Notes under the pieces: model-generated
What the model was told of the DNA's origin: nothing
What the model saw: only the letters and a program-made list of their open reading frames with translations
Database searches by the model: none
From: Bacillota bacterium
GTDB lineage: Bacteria; Bacillota; Clostridia; Tissierellales; Sedimentibacteraceae
Assembly: GCA_023386345.1 (NCBI GenBank)
Contig: JAEWJT010000004.1
Span: forward strand, 434,001 to 498,000
Length of the DNA stretch: 64,000 nt
Reading direction: 5' to 3'
In this document: piece after piece, positions 15,999-25,214 of the stretch
Position numbering within the stretch: the first letter of the stretch is position 1
Layout of the letters: each line of letters begins with the position of its first letter
Translations under genes and position numbers: made by a program

Positions 15999-16949
15999 CT
16001 ACTTTTTTGTTGTGAATGTTCGATATTGCGAGGGAGTCATACCTACTTTTTCTTTAAATATTTTGGCAAAATTACCATTATAGTCTACTCCACAGTCTGC
16101 AAATGCTTGCGATATAGACAGATTAACATTACATAATCTTTCTTTTAATTTATTTATCTTGATGTTCTGATAATATCCATATGGCGTATAGCCTGTATGC
16201 TTTTTAAACAAGCGAATAAAGTGATATTTACTTAAATTTACAACACCTGCAACCTTATCAATATAGAACTCATCTAACCAGTGATCTTCTATATACTCCT
16301 TAGCTCTCATAATTTCTTCTCTGTCGTGATAGTATCTTGATGTAATAAAAACAGAAACGATATATTCCAATTTATTATGCTCATCATTAATAGGAAAGAT
16401 TGATATATTTTGATAAATTCTTTCAAATAGTAATTCCTTATCGCTATAACTATCAATAAGGGTTTGAACAGGAACCTTTATATCGTCAAGTTGAACTACT
16501 TCTCCTTTAAATCCCCTTAAAATATAATCTTTGATTCCCCAATTTTCGTTATCAGGATCATTTAAAACATTGTATCTACCTATAATACTACTTTCTTTAG
16601 GTACTTTAAAAACCTTTAAAAAGGCTTCATTAACCATGGCTGAAGTTCCATCTGGTGTAAATACATGAATTGGAAAAGGAAATGATTTTACTATTTTTTT
16701 GAATATTTCCTTGTTTTCAAACATTTTTTTGCTTACACTTATATGGCTTAAAGATTGTTCAATATTCTTTTTCTTTTCTTTTTGCGCCTTACATCTACCA
16801 TCCATTGGCTTTTCAGATTCTTTTGGTATGCTCCAAGCTTTGCCGAAATGAACAGTATTAGGTATCATATTGTGTTTACAAAGATACTGTACTCTACGTA
16901 TAGATATTCCCCATTTTTGGGCTGCTTCTTTAACAGCAATATATTCCAT
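15999..16949 (-). CDS. AraC family regulator with N-terminal excisionase-like HTH and PAS domain
   Basis: A 316-aa regulator with three parts. Residues 1-55 (MEYIAVKEAAQKWGISIRR, YLCKHNMIPNTVHFGKAWSIP) match MerR/excisionase-type DNA-binding domains. Residues about 85-200 look like a PAS sensor (IHVFTPDGTSAMVNEAFLKVF). The last 100 residues are an AraC HTH pair (YHFIRLFKKHTGYTPYGYYQ, ISQAFADCGVDYNGNFAKIFKEKVGMTPSQYR). GGAGG overlaps the MEV codons of a longer frame, so the true start is ATG 16949. The gene is a lone unit bounded by terminators; its target and ligand are unknown. Confidence 0.82.
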   Translation of the reverse strand: MEYIAVKEAAQKWGISIRRVQYLCKHNMIPNTVHFGKAWSIPKESEKPMDGRCKAQKEKKKNIEQSLSHISVSKKMFENKEIFKKIVKSFPFPIHVFTPDGTSAMVNEAFLKVFKVPKESSIIGRYNVLNDPDNENWGIKDYILRGFKGEVVQLDDIKVPVQTLIDSYSDKELLFERIYQNISIFPINDEHNKLEYIVSVFITSRYYHDREEIMRAKEYIEDHWLDEFYIDKVAGVVNLSKYHFIRLFKKHTGYTPYGYYQNIKINKLKERLCNVNLSISQAFADCGVDYNGNFAKIFKEKVGMTPSQYRTFTTKK

Positions 16950-17093
16950 AAAAACCTCCATTTTTTCACTATTACTAATAACATGAACGTAATAAAGTAA
17001 ATTTTCAATTAATATAAATATAATACGCTTTCACGTATAATGCAATAATAATTTTTATGTATGGTTATTTTTTCTATATGAATTTTTATTATA

Positions 17094-17123
17094 TTAAAAA
17101 AAGGCCACAATTGTGACCTTTTC
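17094..17123 (-). terminator. Terminator of rny
   Basis: AAAGGCCACAA (17100-17110) abuts TTGTGACCTTT (17111-17121), an 11-bp stem with one mismatch; read on the minus strand it ends in a T-run. It lies three bases past the rny stop codon. Confidence 0.85.
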
Positions 17124-17126
17124 TAT

Positions 17127-18674
17127 TTATTTTGCATATTCGATTGCTCTTACTTCTCTTATTACATTTACTTTGATTTGTCCAGGGTATTCTAATTCGT
17201 CTTCTATTTTCTTAACTATATCTTTTGCTATTAAAATTATTGAATTGTCATTTACAATTTCTGGCTTAACCATAATTCTTATTTCTCTACCAGCTTGTAT
17301 TGCAAATGATTTTTCAACACCCTCAAATGAATTGGATATTTCTTCTAATTTTTCAAGTCTCTTAATATACGATTCAAGTGTTTCTCTTCTTGCACCTGGT
17401 CTTGATGCTGATATTGCATCAGCAGCTTGTACTAATACAGCCTCTATTGTTTGTGGCTCTACATCTCCATGGTGTGCAGCAATTGCATGTAATATTGCTT
17501 TATTTTCTTTATATTTTCTTGCTAAATCTTCTCCTATTGCTACGTGAGAACCCTCTATTTCATGATCTACCGCTTTTCCTATATCATGCAATAATCCTGC
17601 TCGTTTTGCTATTTTGACATCAGCGCCTAATTCAGCAGCCATAATTCCTGCTAAATGAGCAACTTCCACAGAATGTTTTAAAACATTTTGACCATAGCTT
17701 GTTCTAAATCTAAGTCGTCCTAATAATTTTATAAGTTCTGGATGTAAACCGTGTATTCCTGCTTCAAATGCGGCTTGTTCGCCATCATCTTTAATCTGCT
17801 GGTCAATTTCTTTTTTAGATTTTTCAACCATTTCTTCTATTCTGGCTGGATGTATTCTTCCATCAGAAATAAGCTTTTCTAAAGCAAGCTTTGCGACTTC
17901 ACGTCTTATAGGATCAAATCCTGAGATAACTACTGCCTCTGGTGTATCATCAATTATCAAATCTATACCAGTTAAAGTCTCAAGAGCTCTAATATTTCTG
18001 CCTTCTCTACCAATGATTCTACCCTTCATTTCATCATTTGGTAAATCGACTACAGATACTGTTGTTTCAGCAACATGATCCGCAGAGCATTTTTGGACTG
18101 CATATGTTATGATTTCTCTTGCTTTTCTTTCTGCATTCTCCTTAGCTTCCTTTTCAATTTCCTTAACCACTAAGGCTGCTTCTTGTTCAGCTTCTTTTTT
18201 GATGTTACTAATTAAAATTTCTTTTGCTTCTTCGGTTGTTAACCCTGATATTCTTTCTAATTCTTCATTTTGTTTGTCATGAATTGCTGTAAGTCTTAAC
18301 TGCTTTAATTCAACTTCTTTAATTTTTCTTTGTAAGCTTTCTTCTTTTTTCTCAATATTCAAACTCTTTGAGTCAAGAGTTTCTTCTTTTTTGAACAACC
18401 TTTTTTCGGTTTTTTGAAGTTCAGCTCTTCTTTCTTTTGTTTCTCTTTCAAGCTCATTTCTAAGCTTGTGTGCTTCATCTTTTGCTTCAATTAAAATTTC
18501 TTTCTTTTTTGTTTCAGCTTCTTTTATAGATTCTTCAACAATTCGTTTTGATTCCATTTCGGCATTTCCAATTTTCTTTTCAGATATATTTTTACGTATA
18601 AGAATTCCTATTCCTATACCGAATAAAATGCCTAAAATAATACCAATAATACCAAAAAGCATTTCAGTACTCAA
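17127..18674 (-). CDS. rny: Ribonuclease Y
   Basis: RNase Y (515 aa) is the membrane-anchored endoribonuclease that starts bulk mRNA decay in Firmicutes. Order of parts: an N-terminal membrane helix (MLFGIIGIILGILFGIGIGILI), a long charged coiled coil (to about residue 190), a KH domain (KGRIIGREGRNIRALE) and an HD domain with LLHDIGKAVDHE. The start is TTG, chosen because AAGGAGG lies 7 bases before it. It follows recA in the core cluster, as in Bacillus and many Clostridia. Confidence 0.96.
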   Translation of the reverse strand: MSTEMLFGIIGIILGILFGIGIGILIRKNISEKKIGNAEMESKRIVEESIKEAETKKKEILIEAKDEAHKLRNELERETKERRAELQKTEKRLFKKEETLDSKSLNIEKKEESLQRKIKEVELKQLRLTAIHDKQNEELERISGLTTEEAKEILISNIKKEAEQEAALVVKEIEKEAKENAERKAREIITYAVQKCSADHVAETTVSVVDLPNDEMKGRIIGREGRNIRALETLTGIDLIIDDTPEAVVISGFDPIRREVAKLALEKLISDGRIHPARIEEMVEKSKKEIDQQIKDDGEQAAFEAGIHGLHPELIKLLGRLRFRTSYGQNVLKHSVEVAHLAGIMAAELGADVKIAKRAGLLHDIGKAVDHEIEGSHVAIGEDLARKYKENKAILHAIAAHHGDVEPQTIEAVLVQAADAISASRPGARRETLESYIKRLEKLEEISNSFEGVEKSFAIQAGREIRIMVKPEIVNDNSIILIAKDIVKKIEDELEYPGQIKVNVIREVRAIEYAK

Positions 18675-18896
18675 TATGACACCTCCTTATTTATTTTTCA
18701 AGTTGCGTAGTTTATTAATTTTAATTCATATGTAAAGAAACAACTATCCTTAAAATGAAATTAGTAAACTATATATTAATCAAATTACACTAATTAATTA
18801 TATTAATAATAAAACTTGGCATATTTCCAATACTTATATTTATATACTGCATATTATAGCAAAGTTTTATATCAGATAATAGTATAGCATATTTAT

Positions 18897-18925
18897 ATTT
18901 TATTATCTTTTTGGGTAAATGTCAA
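18897..18925 (-). promoter_or_regulatory. Likely rny promoter
   Basis: On the minus strand TTGACA (18920-18925) and TAAAAT (18897-18902) are 17 bases apart. This would give an rny leader of over 200 bases, AT-rich with no structure I recognise. The rest of the 18675-19071 gap shows no gene. Confidence 0.6.
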
Positions 18926-19071
18926 GAAATGAATATTTTATATTAAAAAAATGTTAAGAAATTAATTTATACAGTATAAAAACAGGTTGAAATTTTTCGA
19001 ATTAGAGAAGAAAATAGAATTTTTTACTTTCAATTAATGATAGTTTTTGTTCCATAATCAATTATGAAATT

Positions 19072-19110
19072 TAAAAATATAGGATAGTACAGCTTGTGCA
19101 CTACCCTATA
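19072..19110 (-). terminator. Terminator of recA
   Basis: Minus-strand hairpin TATAGGGTAGTGCA, short loop, TGTACTATCCTATA, followed by a T-run (A-run at 19072-19077 on the plus strand). Confidence 0.8.
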
Positions 19111-19195
19111 ATAAATTTCTTTAAAATTTTTAAAAATATTTTCATTCTATAAGATTTCATATTCTTTATTAGGTTAATGAGCATTAGACAAATAA

Positions 19196-20302
19196 TTATT
19201 CTTCATCTTTTTCTTCGTCTTTTTCACTTTCAGTGCTTTCTGTTTTTAACATTGCTCCACCATCAAAGCTATATTTTTCTCTTACTTTTTTATCAATTTC
19301 TTGCATTATCTCAGGATTTGTTGTCAAAAATTCCTTTGCGTTTTCTCTTCCTTGTCCAATTCTTGTAGTACCATAAGAATACCATGCACCGGATTTGTTT
19401 ACTATATCAGCTGTAACAGCGACATCAAGTATACAACCCTCATTAGATATACCTTTACCATAAATTATATCAAATTCAGCTACCTTGAACGGAGGTGCAA
19501 CTTTATTTTTAACAACCTTTACCTTTGTTCTGTTGCCATATATATCTTCGCCCTTTTTCAAAGCTTCTACTTTTCTAACCTCTAACCTTATAGAAGCATA
19601 GAATTTAAGTGCTCGACCTCCAGTTGTCGTTTCTGGATTTCCATATGAAATACCTATTTTCTCTCTTAATTGATTTATAAATATCGCAGTTGTATTAGAC
19701 TTGTTTATAGCTCCTGCTAACTTTCTAAGAGCTTGAGACATAAGTCTTGCTTGTAAACCTACATGTGTATCTCCCATTTCACCGTCAATTTCTTGTTTTG
19801 GTACCAAGGCAGCAACCGAGTCAACAACAACAACATCTACAGCACCACTTCTAACAAGTGCCTCTGCTATTTCAAGACCTTGCTCTCCTGTATCTGGCTG
19901 TGAAACAATTAAATTAGCTGTATCTACTCCTAAAGCCTTAGCATATAATGGGTCTAAAGCGTGCTCAGCATCAATAAAGGCTGCTATACCACCGTTTTTT
20001 TGTGCTTCTGCTACTATATGTAATGCAACTGTTGTTTTACCTGAAGATTCAGGACCATAAATTTCTACTATTCTACCTCTTGGAACTCCACCTATACCCA
20101 TTGCCAAGTCTAGTGTTAATGCACCTGTTGATATAGCTTCGATATTCAGTTTAGCATTCTCTCCCAATTTCATTATTGAGCCTTTACCATATTGCTTTTC
20201 AATACCTGCTATAGCAGCTTCAAGAGCCTTTTCTTTTTCTTTATCTTTTTCTAATTCCTTGTCTTTAGCTTTATCTTTGTTCTTTTCTTTTGCGTTCTCC
20301 AT
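19196..20302 (-). CDS. recA: Recombinase RecA
   Basis: RecA (368 aa) forms the filament for homologous recombination and drives LexA autocleavage. Walker A is GPESSGKT (residues 83-90), Walker B VVVVDSVAAL, and the L2 loop region INQLREKIG ... NPETTTGGRALKFYASIR is intact. The N-terminus has an unusual extra lysine/glutamate/aspartate-rich stretch (about residues 5-26, repeated KDKE units) before the normal start of the family. The C-terminus is acidic (EKDEEKDEE) as usual. RBS AAAGGAG precedes ATG. A LexA box lies in the promoter. Confidence 0.98.
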   Translation of the reverse strand: MENAKEKNKDKAKDKELEKDKEKEKALEAAIAGIEKQYGKGSIMKLGENAKLNIEAISTGALTLDLAMGIGGVPRGRIVEIYGPESSGKTTVALHIVAEAQKNGGIAAFIDAEHALDPLYAKALGVDTANLIVSQPDTGEQGLEIAEALVRSGAVDVVVVDSVAALVPKQEIDGEMGDTHVGLQARLMSQALRKLAGAINKSNTTAIFINQLREKIGISYGNPETTTGGRALKFYASIRLEVRKVEALKKGEDIYGNRTKVKVVKNKVAPPFKVAEFDIIYGKGISNEGCILDVAVTADIVNKSGAWYSYGTTRIGQGRENAKEFLTTNPEIMQEIDKKVREKYSFDGGAMLKTESTESEKDEEKDEE

Positions 20303-20388
20303 GCCAATACTCCTTTAAAATTTTATTTTTTATTCAGTTCCAATTTTTAATAAAAATTAAAAATGAACCTTATCTCGGATAATTATTT

Positions 20389-20431
20389 CGAACATTTGTT
20401 TTATTATATTCGAATTTTTTATTTTTGTCAA
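20389..20431 (-). promoter_or_regulatory. recA promoter with LexA box
   Basis: On the minus strand TTGACA (20426-20431) and TATAAT (20403-20408) are 17 bases apart. The box AAAACAAATGTTCG (20389-20402) follows the -10 directly. It shares AACAAATGTTC with the yneA box, supporting a common LexA target in this genome. Confidence 0.85.
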
Positions 20432-20508
20432 GCAAATTCTAAAGATTTTTTTGAAATATTTTTTAGCAATTATGTTCATACTGCTACTGCATAAAAATTT
20501 ATGAAATA

Positions 20509-21075
20509 TTACATATTCTTTATTACTTTCTTATTATCAAGAATATATGTAGCAGCTGAAACAACAGTTAAAATTATTGTCAGAACAATAAGAGGAGTTA
20601 TAAAAACACCTAAAAATCTAAATATATTAGCAAAATCACATAAGATAACAATAACTAAAATCATTTGTACTACTGTTTTTATCTTGCCCCACATATTAGC
20701 AGCTATTGTTATACCTTTTGATGCAGCAAGCATTCTAAATCCTGAGATAATAAACTCTCTTGAAATTATTAGAACTACAATCCATGAGCTTATATATTTT
20801 ATTTCTACAAAGCAAATGAGAGCTGCACACACTAAAAGTTTGTCAGCCAACGGATCCATAAACTTCCCAAAATCTGTTATAAGCTTGTGTTTTCTTGCTA
20901 TATAACCATCCAGTGTATCTGTTATAGCCGCTCCGACAAATATTATCAACGGCAATGTTCTGAAAAATCCAATATCAGTCTTATTGCTTAAAAGCAAAGC
21001 AAGAATAAAAACTGGAACTAATAATACTCTTAATACTGTTAATTTGTTAGGTAAATTCATTTTTATCATTTTCAC
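20509..21075 (-). CDS. pgsA: CDP-diacylglycerol--glycerol-3-phosphate 3-phosphatidyltransferase
   Basis: PgsA makes phosphatidylglycerol phosphate from CDP-diacylglycerol and glycerol 3-phosphate at the membrane. The CDP-alcohol phosphotransferase signature D-x2-DG-x2-AR-x8-G-x3-D-x3-D is visible as DTLDGYIARKHKLI then DFGKFMDPLADK. Several membrane helices follow, and NLPNKLTVLRVLLVP is a typical PgsA start. The GTG at 21075 is 6 bases after GAGAGG; ATG at 21069 is the alternative. It lies between rimO and recA, matching the conserved order, though cinA, often present here, is missing. Confidence 0.95.
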   Translation of the reverse strand: MKMIKMNLPNKLTVLRVLLVPVFILALLLSNKTDIGFFRTLPLIIFVGAAITDTLDGYIARKHKLITDFGKFMDPLADKLLVCAALICFVEIKYISSWIVVLIISREFIISGFRMLAASKGITIAANMWGKIKTVVQMILVIVILCDFANIFRFLGVFITPLIVLTIILTVVSAATYILDNKKVIKNM

Positions 21076-21158
21076 TACATTCCTCTCTTTTTTTATTTAT
21101 TAATATTTTAATATATTTTTTTGATGAATTTTAAGGATATAACTATAATTAAATATTT

Positions 21159-22478
21159 CTATTCTATATCCCCAATTAAATCATATTCTAAAGCATCTAC
21201 AATGCTTACTTTATAAATTTCTCCAATATTTAATTTTTTATCGGAATTTACAAAAACAGCTCCATCTATTTCTGGAGAATCCATATAAGTACGTCCTAAG
21301 TATTCATTATCTCCAGAATCCTCATCAATAATGACATCATAGGTTTTGCCTATTTTTGCAGAATTTTTATTATATGATATTTCCTGTTGAATTTTCATTA
21401 ATTCTTCTTGTCTTAATGATTTTATTTCATCTTTAATTTGATTTTTTAGATTGTAAGCAGGGGTATTTTCCTCTCTTGAATACTTAAATACTCCAACCCT
21501 ATCTAATTTATAATCAATTAAAAACGCCTTAAGCATTTCATGGTCTTCCTCTGTTTCACCTGGAAAACCTGTTATTAATGAAGTTCTTATTATTGCCTCT
21601 GGTATCTCTTTTCTTATTTTTTCAATTAAATTAGTTATTTGTTCTTTGCTTGTTTTTCTATTCATCAGCCTTAATATATCATCACTTATATGCTGCATTG
21701 GTATATCGAAGTATTTTAAAAGTTTGCTATTATACTTAAACTCCTTTATAAGTTCATCGTATAAATCTTCAGGATATAAATAATGTACTCTTATCCACTC
21801 TATACCATCAATCATAGATAGTTCCTTGATTAATAAATGAAGTTGTCTCTCTCCATACAAATCTGTTCCATATTTGCTTGTATCCTGAGCTATAAGTATT
21901 AATTCCTTGACACCTTCTTTTGCTAAGTTATGTGCTTCATTTAAAATATCTTCTTTTTTTCTACTTCTGTATTTTCCTCTTATTTTTGGTATTACACAAT
22001 AAGTACAATGGTTGCTGCAGCCTTCTGATATTTTTAAAAATGCGTAATATTTTGGTGTTAAAAGATTTCTTGGTAGATCTTCGACGATTACTTCATCTAC
22101 ATCTACATTTATTACTTTATTATTATTATTTTCGTATTCTTCAATCAGTTGGTCAATTTTTTCATATTCATAAGTACCAATCAAAATATCTATTTCTGGT
22201 ATTTCCTTGAGTAAATCATCACTGTATCTTTGTGCTAAACAGCCTGTTACAATTACTTTTATATCATTTTTTCCCTTTAAATTAACTGCTTCAATTATGG
22301 AATTAATTGATTCTTCCTTTGCATCATTTATAAATGAGCAAGTGTTAATTATTATATAGTCAGATTTATCTGCAAATTCAACTATTTCATATCCTTTTTT
22401 CTTCAATATGCCAAGCATATTTTCTGAATCTACTAAATTTTTTGAACATCCTAGTGATTGTAAGTAAATTTTTTTCAT
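21159..22478 (-). CDS. rimO: Ribosomal protein S12 methylthiotransferase RimO
   Basis: A radical SAM enzyme (439 aa) that adds a methylthio group to an aspartate of ribosomal protein S12. The N-terminal UPF0004 domain has Cys11, Cys47 and Cys80 for one Fe-S cluster (LGCSKNLVDSE is specific for RimO over MiaB). The radical SAM triad is Cys154, Cys158, Cys161 (EGCSNHCTYC). A C-terminal TRAM domain (about 370-435) follows. It lies just downstream of ftsK and upstream of pgsA, likely in one transcript. RBS-like GAAAGGG precedes ATG. Confidence 0.95.
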   Translation of the reverse strand: MKKIYLQSLGCSKNLVDSENMLGILKKKGYEIVEFADKSDYIIINTCSFINDAKEESINSIIEAVNLKGKNDIKVIVTGCLAQRYSDDLLKEIPEIDILIGTYEYEKIDQLIEEYENNNNKVINVDVDEVIVEDLPRNLLTPKYYAFLKISEGCSNHCTYCVIPKIRGKYRSRKKEDILNEAHNLAKEGVKELILIAQDTSKYGTDLYGERQLHLLIKELSMIDGIEWIRVHYLYPEDLYDELIKEFKYNSKLLKYFDIPMQHISDDILRLMNRKTSKEQITNLIEKIRKEIPEAIIRTSLITGFPGETEEDHEMLKAFLIDYKLDRVGVFKYSREENTPAYNLKNQIKDEIKSLRQEELMKIQQEISYNKNSAKIGKTYDVIIDEDSGDNEYLGRTYMDSPEIDGAVFVNSDKKLNIGEIYKVSIVDALEYDLIGDIE

Positions 22479-22571
22479 TAAGTTTTTGCCCTTTCGTTTC
22501 TGTTTTAATATATTTTTATGTGATTTATGGTTTTGTTTTATAACAAAATCATATGTATATTTTATTATTTA

Positions 22572-25004
22572 TTAATTTTTCATTTCTTCTAACTCTTCTT
22601 TTGTCACAAGTACATTTCGTGGTTTACTTCCTTGAGATCCACTTATAATACCTCTTTCTTCAAGAGAATCTATAAGTTTTGCTGCTCTATTATATCCAAT
22701 AGAAAATCTTCTTTGCAAATAAGATGCAGAAGCTTGGCCCTCTTCAATAACCAATTCTATTGCTCTTTCTAATAATTCATCAACTTTTTCATTAGAAGCT
22801 GGAGATTTCTCTATCTCTGCTCCGACATTGTTTTGTCTTTGTTGTATTTTTTGCTGAATAATATGCTCAACAACTCTTTTAATTTCATCATCAGATATAA
22901 ATGTACCTTGAATTCTTATAGGCTTTGGCATACCCATAGGGTGATAAAGCATATCGCCTTTTCCAAGTAATTTTTCAGCTCCACTTGCGTCTAATATTGT
23001 TCTTGAGTCAATATATGATGATACTGCGAAAGCTATTCTTGATGGAATATTTGCCTTTATAACACCAGTTATAACATCAACAGAAGGTCTTTGTGTTGCA
23101 ATTACAAGGTGTATACCACAAGCTCTAGCAAGCTGTGCTATTCTTGTTATACATTCTTCAACCTCTCCTGGTGCAACCTGCATCAAATCTGCAAGCTCAT
23201 CAATTATTATTACAATTTGAGGCATTTTTTCCTCTAATCTATTCTCTTTTATCATTTTTTCATTGTATGAGAATAAATCTCTTACGCTGTTTTGTGCGAA
23301 AATCTTATATCTTGCAGTCATTTCTGAAACAGCCCAGTTAAGTGCATTTGATGCCTTTCTCGGATCTGTAACTACAGGTATTAGAAGATGTGGAATACCA
23401 TTGTATATATTAAGCTCAACAACTTTTGGATCTATCAATATAAGCTTTACTTCATCGGGTTTTGCTTTATATAGTATACTCATTATTAAGCTGTTGATAC
23501 AGACGCTTTTTCCAGAACCAGTAGCCCCTGCAACAAGCAAATGAGGCATTTTTTCAATACTTCCTATTATATTTTTACCTGCAATATCTTTTCCCAGAGT
23601 AAACGGAATATTTGTTTGTGCTTCCTTAAATTCCTTAGAATCAACAAGCATTTTAAATAAAACATCGGTCTTTTCTTTATTTGGAACTTCAATACCTATT
23701 GCAGATTTACCAGGTATCGGAGCTTCCATCCTAATATCAGCACTTGCTAAATTAAGTGCTATATCATTTTGCAAACTTGTAATTTTGCTAACCTTAATTC
23801 CAGGCGCAGGCTGTAGTTCATATCTAGTAATTGAAGGACCTTTGCTAATCTGTGTGATATTGCACTGTATATTAAAGCTTTCAAGGGTTTCAATAAGTTT
23901 TTGTGCATCCTTTTTTAAATCTTCTTTTGGTGCATTGTGCCTTGGCTTTGGATTATTCAACAAAGAGACATCAGGAAATTTATATTCTACAATAGGAGTG
24001 ACATCTGTTGAATTATCAACTATTTTCGTGTCTTTTAGCTTATCTTCGTCTTTAGAAATAAAACTTTCTTCGTTCTTAGAAACAGTAGTATTTTTAGCAT
24101 TTACTTTTTCTTCATTATTTTCTGCTAAGTCTTCTTTTCTCTTTTTCTTTTTATCGTTATCTTCAATTTTTATATCCTCGATTTTTAATTGAGTAATATT
24201 TTTGTTATGTGAATTATCATTATTGTAATCAATGATTTTTATATTTTTAGCATCAATTTCTTGTGTAGAATCACTTACAGCTACATTAGGCTTAACATTT
24301 TTTACTTTTTTAGGAACTTCTTCATCTTCCTCTACTTCAACATACATAAAATTATAAATAGCATTAAAAAATTTCTTTATGAAATTAAATATTATTTTGA
24401 AAAAACTTATCAAGCTTTGATTAGTAAAAATTATTGTAAACACTAATATAAATGTACTTATTAATATATATGTGCCAATTATTCCAAGAAGCTTTACAAA
24501 CACATAGCTTGTCACATTGCCAAGTATACCGCCACCTAAAGTAGGTAATTGCTTATAATTTATTGAAATATTTATAACCTCATTAATCGATTTATCAAGT
24601 GGAAAAAAATTATGTGCAGTACAATCTCTAATTGCAAGAATCATCAATACACACAGAAAGATACCTGATATTGCAATAATTTGTTTTTTTTCACTATATA
24701 TTAATATATTTAATAATTGCAGAATTCCCATGAGCATTATGGCAAAAGGCAATATGTACATGCCTTTCCCAAACATTACAATTAAAACAATTTTTATCCA
24801 ATCTCCAACTAAGCCTTGTTGTCCAGTTTTATTGATAACAAAAATTAGAAAAGAAGCAATAGCAATAAGTATAACTCCTAATATCTCTTTTTTTAATATG
24901 GTTAGATTGTCATTTTGTATTGTTTTTTTATTTGATTTTTGTGTTTTAACTTTTTTTTGGCTCTTAGCACTGTTATTAACTATCTTTTTTTCCGCACTTG
25001 GCAT
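22572..25004 (-). CDS. ftsK: DNA translocase FtsK/SpoIIIE
   Basis: A membrane-anchored DNA pump (810 aa) for chromosome segregation at the septum, including the sporulation septum. Four or five N-terminal membrane helices (to about residue 200) are followed by a long charged linker rich in K, E, N and D, then the motor domain with Walker A GATGSGKS (about residue 490), DPKVVELNIYNGIPHLL and the Walker B region IVIIIDELADLM. A C-terminal gamma winged helix (ASYLQRRFSIGYNRAAKLID) reads polarity sequences. I start at 25004, where GGGTGG precedes ATG; a longer frame adds 27 residues without an RBS. Confidence 0.95.
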   Translation of the reverse strand: MPSAEKKIVNNSAKSQKKVKTQKSNKKTIQNDNLTILKKEILGVILIAIASFLIFVINKTGQQGLVGDWIKIVLIVMFGKGMYILPFAIMLMGILQLLNILIYSEKKQIIAISGIFLCVLMILAIRDCTAHNFFPLDKSINEVINISINYKQLPTLGGGILGNVTSYVFVKLLGIIGTYILISTFILVFTIIFTNQSLISFFKIIFNFIKKFFNAIYNFMYVEVEEDEEVPKKVKNVKPNVAVSDSTQEIDAKNIKIIDYNNDNSHNKNITQLKIEDIKIEDNDKKKKRKEDLAENNEEKVNAKNTTVSKNEESFISKDEDKLKDTKIVDNSTDVTPIVEYKFPDVSLLNNPKPRHNAPKEDLKKDAQKLIETLESFNIQCNITQISKGPSITRYELQPAPGIKVSKITSLQNDIALNLASADIRMEAPIPGKSAIGIEVPNKEKTDVLFKMLVDSKEFKEAQTNIPFTLGKDIAGKNIIGSIEKMPHLLVAGATGSGKSVCINSLIMSILYKAKPDEVKLILIDPKVVELNIYNGIPHLLIPVVTDPRKASNALNWAVSEMTARYKIFAQNSVRDLFSYNEKMIKENRLEEKMPQIVIIIDELADLMQVAPGEVEECITRIAQLARACGIHLVIATQRPSVDVITGVIKANIPSRIAFAVSSYIDSRTILDASGAEKLLGKGDMLYHPMGMPKPIRIQGTFISDDEIKRVVEHIIQQKIQQRQNNVGAEIEKSPASNEKVDELLERAIELVIEEGQASASYLQRRFSIGYNRAAKLIDSLEERGIISGSQGSKPRNVLVTKEELEEMKN

Positions 25005-25214
25005 AGTTTCCACCCTTTTATCAATATAACATTCAATAATTTCAGTAATTTTTATGTAATACCGAATTTTACCTAGTAAATACATTATATCATAGAAAGC
25101 ACCAAATCTGCAAATATTATAAAAAAATAATTTTAGAAAATTATATTGCAGTATAAAACATTGTAATATTTTAAGGAGAGTTTTTAAGCATTAATGCAAA
25201 AGTAAGAACCTATT

